From positions 1 to 64,000 of the forward strand of contig CAYMBJ010000013.1 in the NCBI GenBank assembly GCA_964388665.1: DNA of 64,000 nt, given 5' to 3'. Of the stretch, positions 1 through 8,376 are shown piece by piece; position 1 is the stretch's first letter; the number at the start of each line of letters is the position of its first letter. The position numbers and the translations under genes are program-made. A model generated the notes under the pieces. The model was not told where the DNA came from. It did no database searches and was given only the letters and a program-made list of their open reading frames with translations. Source of the DNA: CALCCV01 sp964388665 (GTDB taxonomy: Bacteria; Bdellovibrionota; Bdellovibrionia; Bdellovibrionales; Bdellovibrionaceae).

Positions 1-64
1 TTTATAAAAAAATTTCAACTTATCTTTTGCCACGAATGAAAGTGAACGGCATTAACTCCGATAT

Positions 65-1057
65 GTGCACGATGGAGCAGGAAACGCTTATCCAAGATTT
101 GATGTCTGCACAACTGGAGGTCTTGTAAAAACGGCTAGCGCACCGCTTGAAGTGGGAAAGTTTGATCAATGGATTCACTTGGTTGGCGTTTTTGATGGAG
201 CCAATGTTAAGATTTTCATGAATGGCGTACTAAAAGATTCGTCAAACTTTTCAGGTACTCAACTTGCTAATGATACCTCCCCCTTAGGTTTCTTCGCTAT
301 GGGGTTATGTACTGGGATGGCAGGGTATGTCGATGAGACCGCCATTTGGAGTCGCTATCTCTCTAACGCAGAGGTTCTGCAACTCTACCGCCGCGGAGCC
401 AATCGCAACAAATTCCAATTCCGCACATGCACTCAGTCCAACTGCACTGACAATCCTTCTTTTAGAGGCCCTGACAACATGGCTTCCACTTGGTTTTCTG
501 AGCTTCACAATATGACGGCGGTCGCTACTACTGGTGATGGATCAGGAAGCATTAATTTGCTCTCGCCTGTGTTGGATTTCACAAAATGGATCGCCGCGGT
601 TGTTGGATGGGCCTTCAATCCAAGCCCAGCGCAGTATTTTCAGTATCGGGTCTTGATGGAGTCGGACGATGAGAACAATCTCTGCAGTGGTGCGCCATGC
701 ATGCCAGATATTTCGTCCGTAACATCTGTTCCCGCCGTAGCGATCACCGTATCTTTGGGTCGCGCATTTCCTTCAGCTCTGACGCAATTTAACCTCGCCA
801 GAACGGGCGATTGTGGCACGGTAGATGATGTGCGATTTCAAGTTTCAAGTGATGATGGCACCACTTACAAATATTGGAATGGCTCGGCTTGGACGACTGT
901 GACCACTACTGGCTCCTACACTCAGTCGGCCAACTACACTCTCACAAGCGGTAATATTGGCACGCTGGCCTCTTCTGGAACCTTTAAATTTAAGGCTCTT
1001 GTGCCTAGCGAATTCAGTAAGACTTGCGAGCTGTCTCTGCCATCGATTCGCTGGTAG
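65..1057 (+). pseudogene. C-terminal fragment of a LamG-type surface protein
   Basis: What remains is the second half of a LamG/concanavalin-A-like jelly-roll (residues about 1-110, with 'WIHLVGVFDG', 'MNGVLKDS' and 'YVDETAIWSRYLSNAEVLQLY'), followed by a beta-rich tail with paired cysteines and 'YFQYRVLMES', a module that often follows LamG in large secreted proteins. A LamG domain needs roughly 80 more residues upstream, but the frame is closed by a TAA at 53-55 and the first possible start is a GTG at 65 with no ribosome-binding site. An A-rich run at 6-12 could be a frameshift site. So this is either the end of a gene that begins outside the window with a frame break, or a dead remnant. 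The truncated glycosyltransferase that follows favours decay. Expression as an independent protein is unlikely. Confidence 0.6.
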
Positions 1058-1150
1058 TGTTTCGAATAATATTGCATTCAAATGCGGCTGATTGGACCAA
1101 TGTCTCCGATGCCTTGCTCAATCTAGAAAACCGACATAGCTTGTGATTAA

Positions 1151-1924
1151 GACGTCAGCAAAATCGATCCCTGGCATTGGTTCACCTATCGAAACGTCGA
1201 CCAATGGATTGTATTGACGCAACTTCATAAAAAGAACCTTATAAAGACAGCGCCCATTGATGAGGAAAAAGTTAAGGTCATCGCAAATGGTGTGAACATT
1301 CAAAAATTCAGCCATTCGTTCAAACCCATTCCTAGTGAGACGGAGACTTTAAGCATTGGGGTGCTGTCGCGCTTGGACCCCAAAAAGGGTCAGGATGTTG
1401 CACTGGCTGCACTGAAAATACTCGTAGCTAAAACTCAAAGAAAGTGGTCACTGCACCTAATTGGTGAAGACACTCCAGGAGAAAAGTCGATTCGACCGCA
1501 ACTGGATCTCTTGGTAGATCAGTGGAAACTCAGTGACATTGTGTTTTTTGATGGATTTGTTTTTGACGTGCAGGATCGCATGCAAAGTTTTGACCTTTTA
1601 TGGATGCCTTCACAATGTGAAACTTTTGGTCGCTGTATAATTGAAGCCATGGCTAGTGGTGTTCCTGTTGTCGCCTCGGCTGCTGGCGGAGTCCCTGATA
1701 TCATTGATCATGGCAAAAATGGAATCCTCTTTGAGGCGCTGAATGCAGAGGATCTGGCTCAGAAGACCCTAGAGTTGGTGCAACAGCCAGAACGCTTTTT
1801 ATCCATTCAGAGGACTGCGCGAAAAACTACAGAACTTCTGTATGATCAAGCGAAGATCTGGCCCGAACTGCTTGGAGCAGTACGTCCAACACAAATGATA
1901 GAAAAAAAGCTCGAGTCTTACTGA
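1151..1924 (+). pseudogene. Glycosyltransferase family 4 fragment (C-terminal GT-B domain)
   Basis: The reading frame encodes the nucleotide-sugar-binding Rossmann half of a GT4 enzyme: 'VKVIANGVN', 'IGVLSRLDPKKGQD', 'LHLIGEDTPG' and the E-x7-E region 'ETFGRCIIEAMASGVPVVAS' with 'GGVPDIIDHGKNGILF'. The N-terminal acceptor domain (about 170 residues) is absent. Family-like sequence ('DPWHWFTYRNVDQWIVLT') continues upstream of the first TTG/ATG back to about 1151, just after a TAA at 1148-1150, so coding similarity extends past any usable start. No ribosome-binding site is seen. Full-length GT4 proteins have 350-400 residues, whereas about 255 remain. It converges with, and overlaps by 7 bp, the minus-strand lipoprotein gene ending at 1918. 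Best read as a 5'-truncated pseudogene next to another truncated gene. Confidence 0.75.
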
Positions 1925-4011
1925 CTCACTCCACCAGGCACGAGGGAGGTTAGTTTTTTCGCAAAACTGGGATCGAGCTGCGGTGCCTGACTGCGCTTCA
2001 TCCATCGTGGTGAGTAAACGCGGTAGTAATTTCCCACCAAGCGAGAGTCCTCGCAACGAGCCCCGCGATTTCCAGACGATCCCATCCACCACCTTGTGTG
2101 GTAAGGAAGATCGCCACGAGCAATGGGCTTGGTCATATTGGCTCTAAAGTTTGCATGCGCGGCACCCACGGCACTTGCGATCGCTTCACCTGCCGCATCC
2201 CATGAGTTGGCAACAGGCAGAGCAAGCTCAGCTTTGCTGGACACTTTTTGTAAAGCTGGACTGCTTGCGGCCGCGGCCTTGGCAACTGGGCCCAGTGTGA
2301 TGAGAAGTTTGGGATTTCCAATCTGAGCAAGAATCTGCTCTCGGGCGCTAACAACTCTTGAGTCCAATGCAATACTCAGTATATCCTCTCTGTCCATACC
2401 TAAAGTATCCACAGGAAGCGTTCGCAATATGAGGTACTTTCCCTGAGCGCCATTGATATCAAGCAGTGCCTGCAAGCTTTGACCGACTTCGCCCGTAAGC
2501 GCACGCCCCGAAAACATATCATCATGGGACTGCTGATCGGCTAAAATCAGTATCGTGGGATTTTTTAAATTGCCACGATAGATCCCTGAGTAGCCGAAGG
2601 AAGGATGTGATTTGGGTTTTTTCGACATTTTTGAAAAATCTGGCCAATCCACAAGTGCCTTTTGCATTGAGCAGCCGAGGTCAGCAGGTTCAGAAACACT
2701 GCCGCCACAGGGGCCATAGTCATAATCACCGGCCAAATGACTACCGCTGGCGCGCCATCGAGGAGGCTCCCAAGCTATGTCCTGGTCAGGGGTATTTTGC
2801 GCAAGCATTTCGCGAAGAAGCTCATCTCCCTTCTCGTCTGCACCACTGCGGTTGTAAGGACCGCACTTGCTGCTGTACTCGCCTTCATCCGAAAAAACTT
2901 GAATAGAGTCAGCTCCAGAACGGTTAGACGATGTTCCGTCTTTCCCCATGCGCCAATTGGTACCAAAAGCAAAATCCTGAAAAGGAATTGGCGCATTCCG
3001 ATAATAGTACTTTCCATTCAACCGCTTTTTTAGCTCTTGGGAACTGATGTTCTCATCGGGAACTAACCATTGCGGTTTGTCTTCTTTAAACGCAGCCACT
3101 CGCTGTGCCGCTCTCTGAAAGCCGGCAACAATATTTTTATAGGCAGAGTCACCACCCAAATTTGGATTGGCGCCACCAGGATGCGGAACGCCTATTGCCA
3201 ATATCGTATTTGCCACGCGCAAGTTTTTGCCTTCGGATTTCCAACGATCATTGAAATGCTTGATCAAGCCTTCAACATTGCAATACTCAAGATCTCTCGC
3301 TTGATTGCACTTGCCACCGCGCGCGTTGATCCATGTTGCTAGGCTGGCTTTACCGCCCGATCCCACACCCATGAAAAGCGAAACCGATTTCGCATTTTGC
3401 TCCATCATATAGTCAAAAAGCTTGTGTCGATAGGCGACAATCGGGCTGTCCTCCACTGACTTAGAACCTTCACCCTGCTCCATCCATTTGAATTTGGGAT
3501 CATCAGAGAGCTGACCATTGATAGTGTAAACGAAAGTATTCATAAATAGGTAGCTGGTCTCGATGCCAAGATGATTTAAAAAATTCTGTGTCTTTGTGCC
3601 CGTCGAACCCGTAAAAGCACGATTAGAAATATTTTCATCCTGTGCACCCTCCTGGCCAACCACAAAAACCTTCACTTGATCTTTGCCAAGGCGACCGCGG
3701 TACCACATTGGACCGAACATCCATCTGAACTTTTCATCTTTTCCACCCAGGATCACTTGTCCCAACATTCTGTAGTTTGGTGCCGATCCAAACAACTCCA
3801 CCCATCGGCTGTCTTTGGGAGCTCCGGGATCATAGTTGCCAAGTTCGCCCCGATCATTAGGAGAATATTCAGACGCCAGACGGCGCGTCTCGCTTTTTAC
3901 ACCACCTTTGCCAGCAGTTTGTGATCCTGGATCTTGAGGTTTATGAGTGCAAGACAAGATCAATGAAAATACGACCATCAAACAATATGGACACCAGTTC
4001 ATCCTTTGCAT
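1918..4011 (-). CDS. Exported lipoprotein with two uracil-DNA-glycosylase-like domains
   Basis: A 697-residue protein with a signal peptide ending in 'SLILSC' (Cys21), so probably a lipoprotein. Residues about 113-300 resemble the UDG superfamily: a strand plus active-site-like loop 'VFVVGQEGAQDE' (115-126), 'RAFTGSTG' (131-138), 'SYLFMNT' (153-159), 'VSLFMGVGSGG' (210-220) and a motif-2-like 'PHPGGANPN' (276-284). A second copy (about 484-600) has 'PTILILADQQSHDD', 'RALTGEVGQ' and 'LLITLGPVAKAAA' but no HP motif. Each copy is followed by a 'P-F/Y...W-x-MG...G' tail (343-360 and 635-648), suggesting an internal duplication. The start is supported by GGAGAG 7 bases upstream. DNA repair outside the cytoplasm makes little sense, so a role on foreign or extracellular DNA, or a repurposed fold, is possible. 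The fold call is from motif reading only. Confidence 0.6.
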   Translation of the reverse strand: MQRMNWCPYCLMVVFSLILSCTHKPQDPGSQTAGKGGVKSETRRLASEYSPNDRGELGNYDPGAPKDSRWVELFGSAPNYRMLGQVILGGKDEKFRWMFGPMWYRGRLGKDQVKVFVVGQEGAQDENISNRAFTGSTGTKTQNFLNHLGIETSYLFMNTFVYTINGQLSDDPKFKWMEQGEGSKSVEDSPIVAYRHKLFDYMMEQNAKSVSLFMGVGSGGKASLATWINARGGKCNQARDLEYCNVEGLIKHFNDRWKSEGKNLRVANTILAIGVPHPGGANPNLGGDSAYKNIVAGFQRAAQRVAAFKEDKPQWLVPDENISSQELKKRLNGKYYYRNAPIPFQDFAFGTNWRMGKDGTSSNRSGADSIQVFSDEGEYSSKCGPYNRSGADEKGDELLREMLAQNTPDQDIAWEPPRWRASGSHLAGDYDYGPCGGSVSEPADLGCSMQKALVDWPDFSKMSKKPKSHPSFGYSGIYRGNLKNPTILILADQQSHDDMFSGRALTGEVGQSLQALLDINGAQGKYLILRTLPVDTLGMDREDILSIALDSRVVSAREQILAQIGNPKLLITLGPVAKAAAASSPALQKVSSKAELALPVANSWDAAGEAIASAVGAAHANFRANMTKPIARGDLPYHTRWWMGSSGNRGARCEDSRLVGNYYRVYSPRWMKRSQAPQLDPSFAKKLTSLVPGGVSQ

Positions 4012-4189
4012 TTAAATCTCTCCCTGATTTTTTGCATGATGCAGTTGCGACAGGCTTTTTTTTGAGAACCCAATCAGGAGTAAAAATACCCTGACTCCAC
4101 GGGCTTTGCAACCGGGTCTAGTCCAGATTTAGACGGTCTTTGAATATGCAAATGAAACAATGACAAACATAACAAACAGCGGCGATCCC

Positions 4190-4207
4190 AGTGCCCTGTA
4201 AGGCACT
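4190..4207 (-). terminator. Short hairpin after the VWA lipoprotein gene
   Basis: A perfect 6-bp stem (AGTGCC/GGCACT) with a 6-base loop lies 7 bases downstream of the minus-strand stop at 4214. No T-tract follows on that strand, so a role in 3'-end formation is only suggested by position. Confidence 0.3.
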
Positions 4208-4213
4208 AGTCCG

Positions 4214-6190
4214 CTATTTTACAAGGCAATTGTATTTGATGGTGTAATCATTGGCTGGCAAATCATTTTTAAATTCTATCAACTTGCCGGTGACTGTATA
4301 TGGCAGATCGACCTTCTTACCACCAGTGCTCACTTCGATGACGCCTTCATAAGGTGCACAGTCAAGTTCAGCCTTCCGCGCCAACTGCTTCGTGACTTCG
4401 CCAATGTCTTGAAGATCTTTGGTGTAGGTGGCTGTGGTATTGATATCAACTACCTTGCCCCCAGTTGAGAGAGCCATATCCCGGTAATAGCAACCAGCAC
4501 CTGATCCAGCCGTGACCTTGTTTGCGCAAGCCTGCTGCCAGGTTTGCCCCGCATTCGGAAACTGAACGATGGAGTTCCAAACAAAATTCTTATTTGGAAA
4601 AGTCAGTCGAAAGTGATTGAGGGCTGCGGACGGCAACTGATGGCGAATTTGGCAAGGCTTGCCGAGTTCTAACTTTGAAATGCAATCCAGGAGATATTTA
4701 GAGGGATCAAAATAGCGTAGTGGGTCGTCACCGCTCGCCCGCTGGAAAAAATTAGATTCATCCTCATCCGACACATTGATGACGGCCACGTGGGAAGATG
4801 GTCGAAAAAAATTTTTATTTCGGCCCGAAAAGCTGCCGTCTTTGTATCTCTCAAGCATGCGATAAAAAGCATAAAGGCTGCGTTCGTGCTGGCCCGAGCT
4901 GACGCCGACGGGCTCACCCGCCTTATTCACCTTGCCAACGAAGTAGCCAGTTTTCTTAGGTAGATGCACCTGTATGGTGTTCAAAAAAAGCTGCGCGTAA
5001 TTGGGTGTGCTTGATTCAATCCAAAAGGTTCCGGCTGCGCCATCGATATCAAGGAGTCGACCGTCAAATCCCGGAATGCTTTCATTCCAAGTTGCAGAAG
5101 TGTTCCACGCAATCATTTCTTTATCGCCATTACCAGCGATTGGGCAACGGTTTCGTGTGTAGGAATTTGCTGTCTTATTACAAACGACATAATCGCCCAC
5201 CGTCGCCGTGTTGATGATGAAGCCTATTCGCCAGTCCAAACCAGAAAGTGTATCGACAAAACTATTGAACTTTTGCGCGATCACCGCGAGATTATCATTC
5301 ATAGATCCTGAGGAGTCGAGAATGATGACAATATCAATTTTTTTATTGTCGATTGATTTGATGAGCTTGGTTTTTTCTGCCAAGTTGATCGGCACCACAG
5401 CCGTATAAGTGGCGTGAGCACTTTCATTTGAGTTTTCTGATTTGTCGGTTGCCCTCACCCACACTTCATAGGTACCGGGTATATCGTTAGGAATCGAAAA
5501 TTGGCCGCGCACCTCTAGCAAATTCTGCGCTGAGATGGGCTCAAATTCGCAAGGAATCTTTTGCGGATTCTGACTATTTATCTTTAAAAAACACTCTGTC
5601 GAAAATATCTCGCTCATAGTGTCGCGCACATTGAATTGAACCACCGTTGGTGTGCCCGTATATGCGTTTGTCTCCACAGGGTCCAAGGTGACCACCGGTG
5701 GGGTTTTATCAAATGCCCAAGTGTAGACCTGCTGCGACTGGTTTCCCGCACGGTCCGTGACTGTGACCGAAAGATTGTACACACCAGAGTTCACCAAAGT
5801 CACCGGAAGTTGAAAGTTGCCTCCACATGCCAAATCACTAAACTGCCCTGGCAAGGTGCACTTAATGCCCGTCGCAGAATCAACACTCTCGTCACCACTG
5901 ATTTGAAAACTGGGTCGCGGGTCAGAATCAACTAAGTTTGGAACTCCTGTATAGCCCAGCATCGGTTGACCAGGTCCAAAAATCTCGATGGGAGAAGGCA
6001 AGGCATCCACGTCTTCAACAACTTCTTGCTGCTTAACTACCGTTGGTGCCAGCGAAGGCTTGCTGTCAAAATCAACCTTTGAACATGATATTGCGCTCGC
6101 AAAGATCCCCAGGCACAGAAGTCGCATAGAAATATTAATGATCCCCTGATTCCTCAAGATACCCCCTGACACACGTATGCACAGACGCAT
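4214..6190 (-). CDS. Lipoprotein with Ig-like domains and a VWA domain
   Basis: A large surface or periplasmic lipoprotein. The lipobox 'ASAISC' puts the lipidated Cys at residue 36 of this reading. An internal ATG at 6127 (residue 22) would give a cleaner 15-residue signal and is the likelier start, with 'AGGGGAT' 12-13 bases upstream. After a low-complexity linker come two Ig-like domains (about 65-170 and 170-270, with 'TVTDRAGN' and 'VRATDKSEN'). A von Willebrand factor A domain follows, with the metal-binding MIDAS signature 'LDSSGSMN' near 291-298. The final 60 residues look like a further beta domain. VWA domains bind protein or matrix ligands through a divalent metal, and the partner here is unknown. 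The Ig repeats resemble those of the lipoprotein at 13480, so the two may belong to one surface-protein class. Confidence 0.8.
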   Translation of the reverse strand: MRLCIRVSGGILRNQGIINISMRLLCLGIFASAISCSKVDFDSKPSLAPTVVKQQEVVEDVDALPSPIEIFGPGQPMLGYTGVPNLVDSDPRPSFQISGDESVDSATGIKCTLPGQFSDLACGGNFQLPVTLVNSGVYNLSVTVTDRAGNQSQQVYTWAFDKTPPVVTLDPVETNAYTGTPTVVQFNVRDTMSEIFSTECFLKINSQNPQKIPCEFEPISAQNLLEVRGQFSIPNDIPGTYEVWVRATDKSENSNESAHATYTAVVPINLAEKTKLIKSIDNKKIDIVIILDSSGSMNDNLAVIAQKFNSFVDTLSGLDWRIGFIINTATVGDYVVCNKTANSYTRNRCPIAGNGDKEMIAWNTSATWNESIPGFDGRLLDIDGAAGTFWIESSTPNYAQLFLNTIQVHLPKKTGYFVGKVNKAGEPVGVSSGQHERSLYAFYRMLERYKDGSFSGRNKNFFRPSSHVAVINVSDEDESNFFQRASGDDPLRYFDPSKYLLDCISKLELGKPCQIRHQLPSAALNHFRLTFPNKNFVWNSIVQFPNAGQTWQQACANKVTAGSGAGCYYRDMALSTGGKVVDINTTATYTKDLQDIGEVTKQLARKAELDCAPYEGVIEVSTGGKKVDLPYTVTGKLIEFKNDLPANDYTIKYNCLVK

Positions 6191-6246
6191 GTCCTATCAA
6201 TACTTTAACAAAAGATCTTAAAAGTGAAAGACCATAAAATGGCAAT

Positions 6247-6279
6247 GGCTCATATTGAGTCAAAAGATCAATATGAGCC
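6247..6279 (-). terminator. Strong 12-bp hairpin downstream of the Cys-rich protein gene
   Basis: A perfect 12-bp inverted repeat (GGCTCATATTGA/TCAATATGAGCC) with a 9-base loop lies 35 bases past the minus-strand stop at 6314. On the minus strand it is followed by 'ATTGCCATTTTA', a weak T-rich stretch. It sits between two minus-strand genes, consistent with a terminator or an mRNA-stabilising stem. Confidence 0.45.
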
Positions 6280-6313
6280 GCATATAGGGGATTTGAATTT
6301 CAGATGTGCAAGC

Positions 6314-7129
6314 CTAAAACGCTTTTCCACCCATAAATTGTGGAGAAATCAGATGTCCCGCGGCAGGTGTCGCGGAAGTATTGATTTCGACTTGGCACTG
6401 GGCAATGCCCTGATAATTGGAGCAGCAAAGAACATCCCACACTTGCGTAGGCGCAGTGCCATTCATTGTGTCAATCGAAGTGTAGGCACTGCATCGATCG
6501 GCCACCTCACCACCACCGTTCGCGGATGTCGCACACTTGTAGTCGTAGGACATGCCGTCTGCATAAGCGTACCTTTGCGAAGATCCTGTGAAATTCTGCC
6601 AGGTGTTGGTCATTGTGCCAGGATCATACGTGTATGCAGACCAAGTGCCAGATGGAGTCTGCAGCATTCCAGAGACAGAATAGGGATCGGCGCTGCCCTT
6701 GCTGGCCGCGTACTCGGGGATCGAACAGATGTGGTAGCCAGAAGCACAAAAGTTTGCCGCGACTGTGTGATCTATTCCCATTGGGGAATGGCACTTGGTG
6801 ATTCCGTTGATGGACCCGGAGGGAGAGGTACCGGTTGTGTTATTTGCACAGGCCTGCCCCTGGGGCTTGCCATAGGTCATCGATTTACCCGCATTCAACT
6901 TTTCGTTAGCAAGTGTTAGTACGGCAGCGCCATTTTTATCCTTGCAAGAGACATTAAAAGTAACATCAACTCCGGAAGGATTGGTCAAACTCAAGCCGCC
7001 AGACGCAGGGATATTGATCTTTCGGTTGGCCTCAGCACCTATTGTAAAAACCATTGCTACCAGGAACACGGCAACAGCTTGAGTATTGAATCGACGTCCA
7101 TGATAATTCTCAAATTCGCTGACTCTCAT
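6314..7129 (-). CDS. Secreted cysteine-rich protein of unknown function
   Basis: A 271-residue protein. The start ATG is preceded by GAGGAGAAGAGAGA, a good ribosome-binding site. The N-terminus has a positively charged stretch and a hydrophobic segment ending 'TIGAEANR' (about residues 17-35), a Sec-type signal peptide with likely cleavage after AEA. The mature part opens with a small beta domain ('GGLSLTNPSGVDVTFNVSC') and continues into a Cys-rich, aromatic-rich region ('NFCASGYHICSIPEYAAS', 'VLCCSNYQG'). That region resembles the C-type-lectin or sulfatase-modifying-factor style of disulfide-rich extracellular domain without a clear match. At least nine cysteines remain after cleavage, implying oxidative folding in the periplasm or outside. 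It lies 47 bp downstream of a lipoprotein gene on the same strand, so the two may be co-transcribed. I do not recognise a family. Confidence 0.7.
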   Translation of the reverse strand: MRVSEFENYHGRRFNTQAVAVFLVAMVFTIGAEANRKINIPASGGLSLTNPSGVDVTFNVSCKDKNGAAVLTLANEKLNAGKSMTYGKPQGQACANNTTGTSPSGSINGITKCHSPMGIDHTVAANFCASGYHICSIPEYAASKGSADPYSVSGMLQTPSGTWSAYTYDPGTMTNTWQNFTGSSQRYAYADGMSYDYKCATSANGGGEVADRCSAYTSIDTMNGTAPTQVWDVLCCSNYQGIAQCQVEINTSATPAAGHLISPQFMGGKAF

Positions 7130-7176
7130 ATTCTCTCTTCTCCTCTTGAATCAATAAAATATTAAAACATTTAAAC

Positions 7177-8193
7177 CTAATAAAATAAAATCTGTGTCAC
7201 AGCTTCGTTGACCGTCACGCCCAATTGCACGAGCTCGCTCTTTCTGACTCTGTATATCTGTCCGGCATGATCGAGAGCAAATAGACTCTGGCCACGCCCA
7301 GCACTGATGGACTGCACCCAAGGTGGTAACTCGCAGGTCTCAAACGGGCAGACAAATCCCGGTTCTATCGAGCCTTGCGCATTCAATTGGTAGACACTTC
7401 CACCCAAATCAATTGCGAAAATTTGATTTTCATTCTCGGGCTTTCGAGTCGGCGAGCGCAAAAATTCAGGAAGCTGAACATCATTGCCCAGATTTAGCTG
7501 TTGGGAACTGGTCACCGTCTGCACAGAGGATGAGCTTAGACCACCCAATATGAGTTCATAGAAATATTCAATGTACGCATAGGAGATATCTAATGGTGTT
7601 TCGACTGCACTGGAGACCTTCGCTATTTGTCCATCGCTGTAAATCAGAGCGTGCAATTTAGGAGCAGTTCCGCAAGCTCCAGCAGATTGAGATGCTAAAC
7701 TGGCCCCATCGCCTGGAAACTCATACTCAATATTTACGGTCTGTTCTGCTGAAGAAAGATTAACGCCAACAGTTTTTCCTATTAAATAAGTTTGAAAAAA
7801 GTTGTCCTGTGCATCTTGAAAAGTCGCGTCCCAACTTGGACACTCGGAACTTTTTGAAATGATGTGTGCATAAAGCTCAAAGGTACGATTTGTTCCCGTC
7901 GGCACCGCCAAAAAAAGCGCCTGTCCGCTCTCTACAAATCCAGCTTTCAAATGCAACGGCGGATGACAGCTTCCAGATTGCTCTATTGGAATATCAGCAG
8001 CCACCACATTGACTCCGTAGCAGATTTTGCGGTCTGCCGGCATGGCCAAACTCTGCACGCCAACAATATCCAAATTCCCGGGTGCAAGAATCGTGACGGA
8101 TGTTGATGAAGCCTCAGAATTACTCGCACGCTGGCAAGCACTCAGTCCAGCAACGAAACAAAAAAGCATAAGAGAAACGTACAGTTTTTTCAC
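7177..8193 (-). CDS. Lipoprotein of unknown function
   Basis: A 338-residue protein with a textbook lipoprotein signal peptide ('MKKLYVSLMLFCFVAG' then LSAC, Cys20). The mature N-terminus is a Ser/Ala-rich linker, followed by predicted beta-strand sequence with scattered cysteines. The C-terminal third contains two short repeats of a beta-propeller-like kind ('IFAIDLGGSVYQLNAQG' and 'LFALDHAGQIYRVRKSE'), suggesting blades or a beta-sandwich. It is the first gene of a minus-strand run with the Cys-rich secreted protein 47 bp downstream, and is divergent from the giant Calx-beta gene. The 183-bp intergenic space must hold promoters for both directions. No enzymatic motif was seen. Confidence 0.75.
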   Translation of the reverse strand: MKKLYVSLMLFCFVAGLSACQRASNSEASSTSVTILAPGNLDIVGVQSLAMPADRKICYGVNVVAADIPIEQSGSCHPPLHLKAGFVESGQALFLAVPTGTNRTFELYAHIISKSSECPSWDATFQDAQDNFFQTYLIGKTVGVNLSSAEQTVNIEYEFPGDGASLASQSAGACGTAPKLHALIYSDGQIAKVSSAVETPLDISYAYIEYFYELILGGLSSSSVQTVTSSQQLNLGNDVQLPEFLRSPTRKPENENQIFAIDLGGSVYQLNAQGSIEPGFVCPFETCELPPWVQSISAGRGQSLFALDHAGQIYRVRKSELVQLGVTVNEAVTQILFY

Positions 8194-8376
8194 GCAACCT
8201 TGGTATCGTCCCTAATTCCTCACGACCTTAGTCAATTTTTCTTTTCAACCGGACTTTCAGCTTTGAATTGACGATTTTGAGTCAGTTTCTCACTTTGATT
8301 GAATTAAATTGAGAGTTGGTCACTATATCAATTCTATCCATAAAGGCCGACTCGATATCTACCGATATCGTTACCA

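Noticed and set aside
6224..6919. 231-codon plus-strand ORF opposite the Cys-rich secreted protein
   Set aside because: Antisense to a gene with a clear ribosome-binding site and signal peptide; its Arg/Cys-rich composition is typical of a shadow frame.
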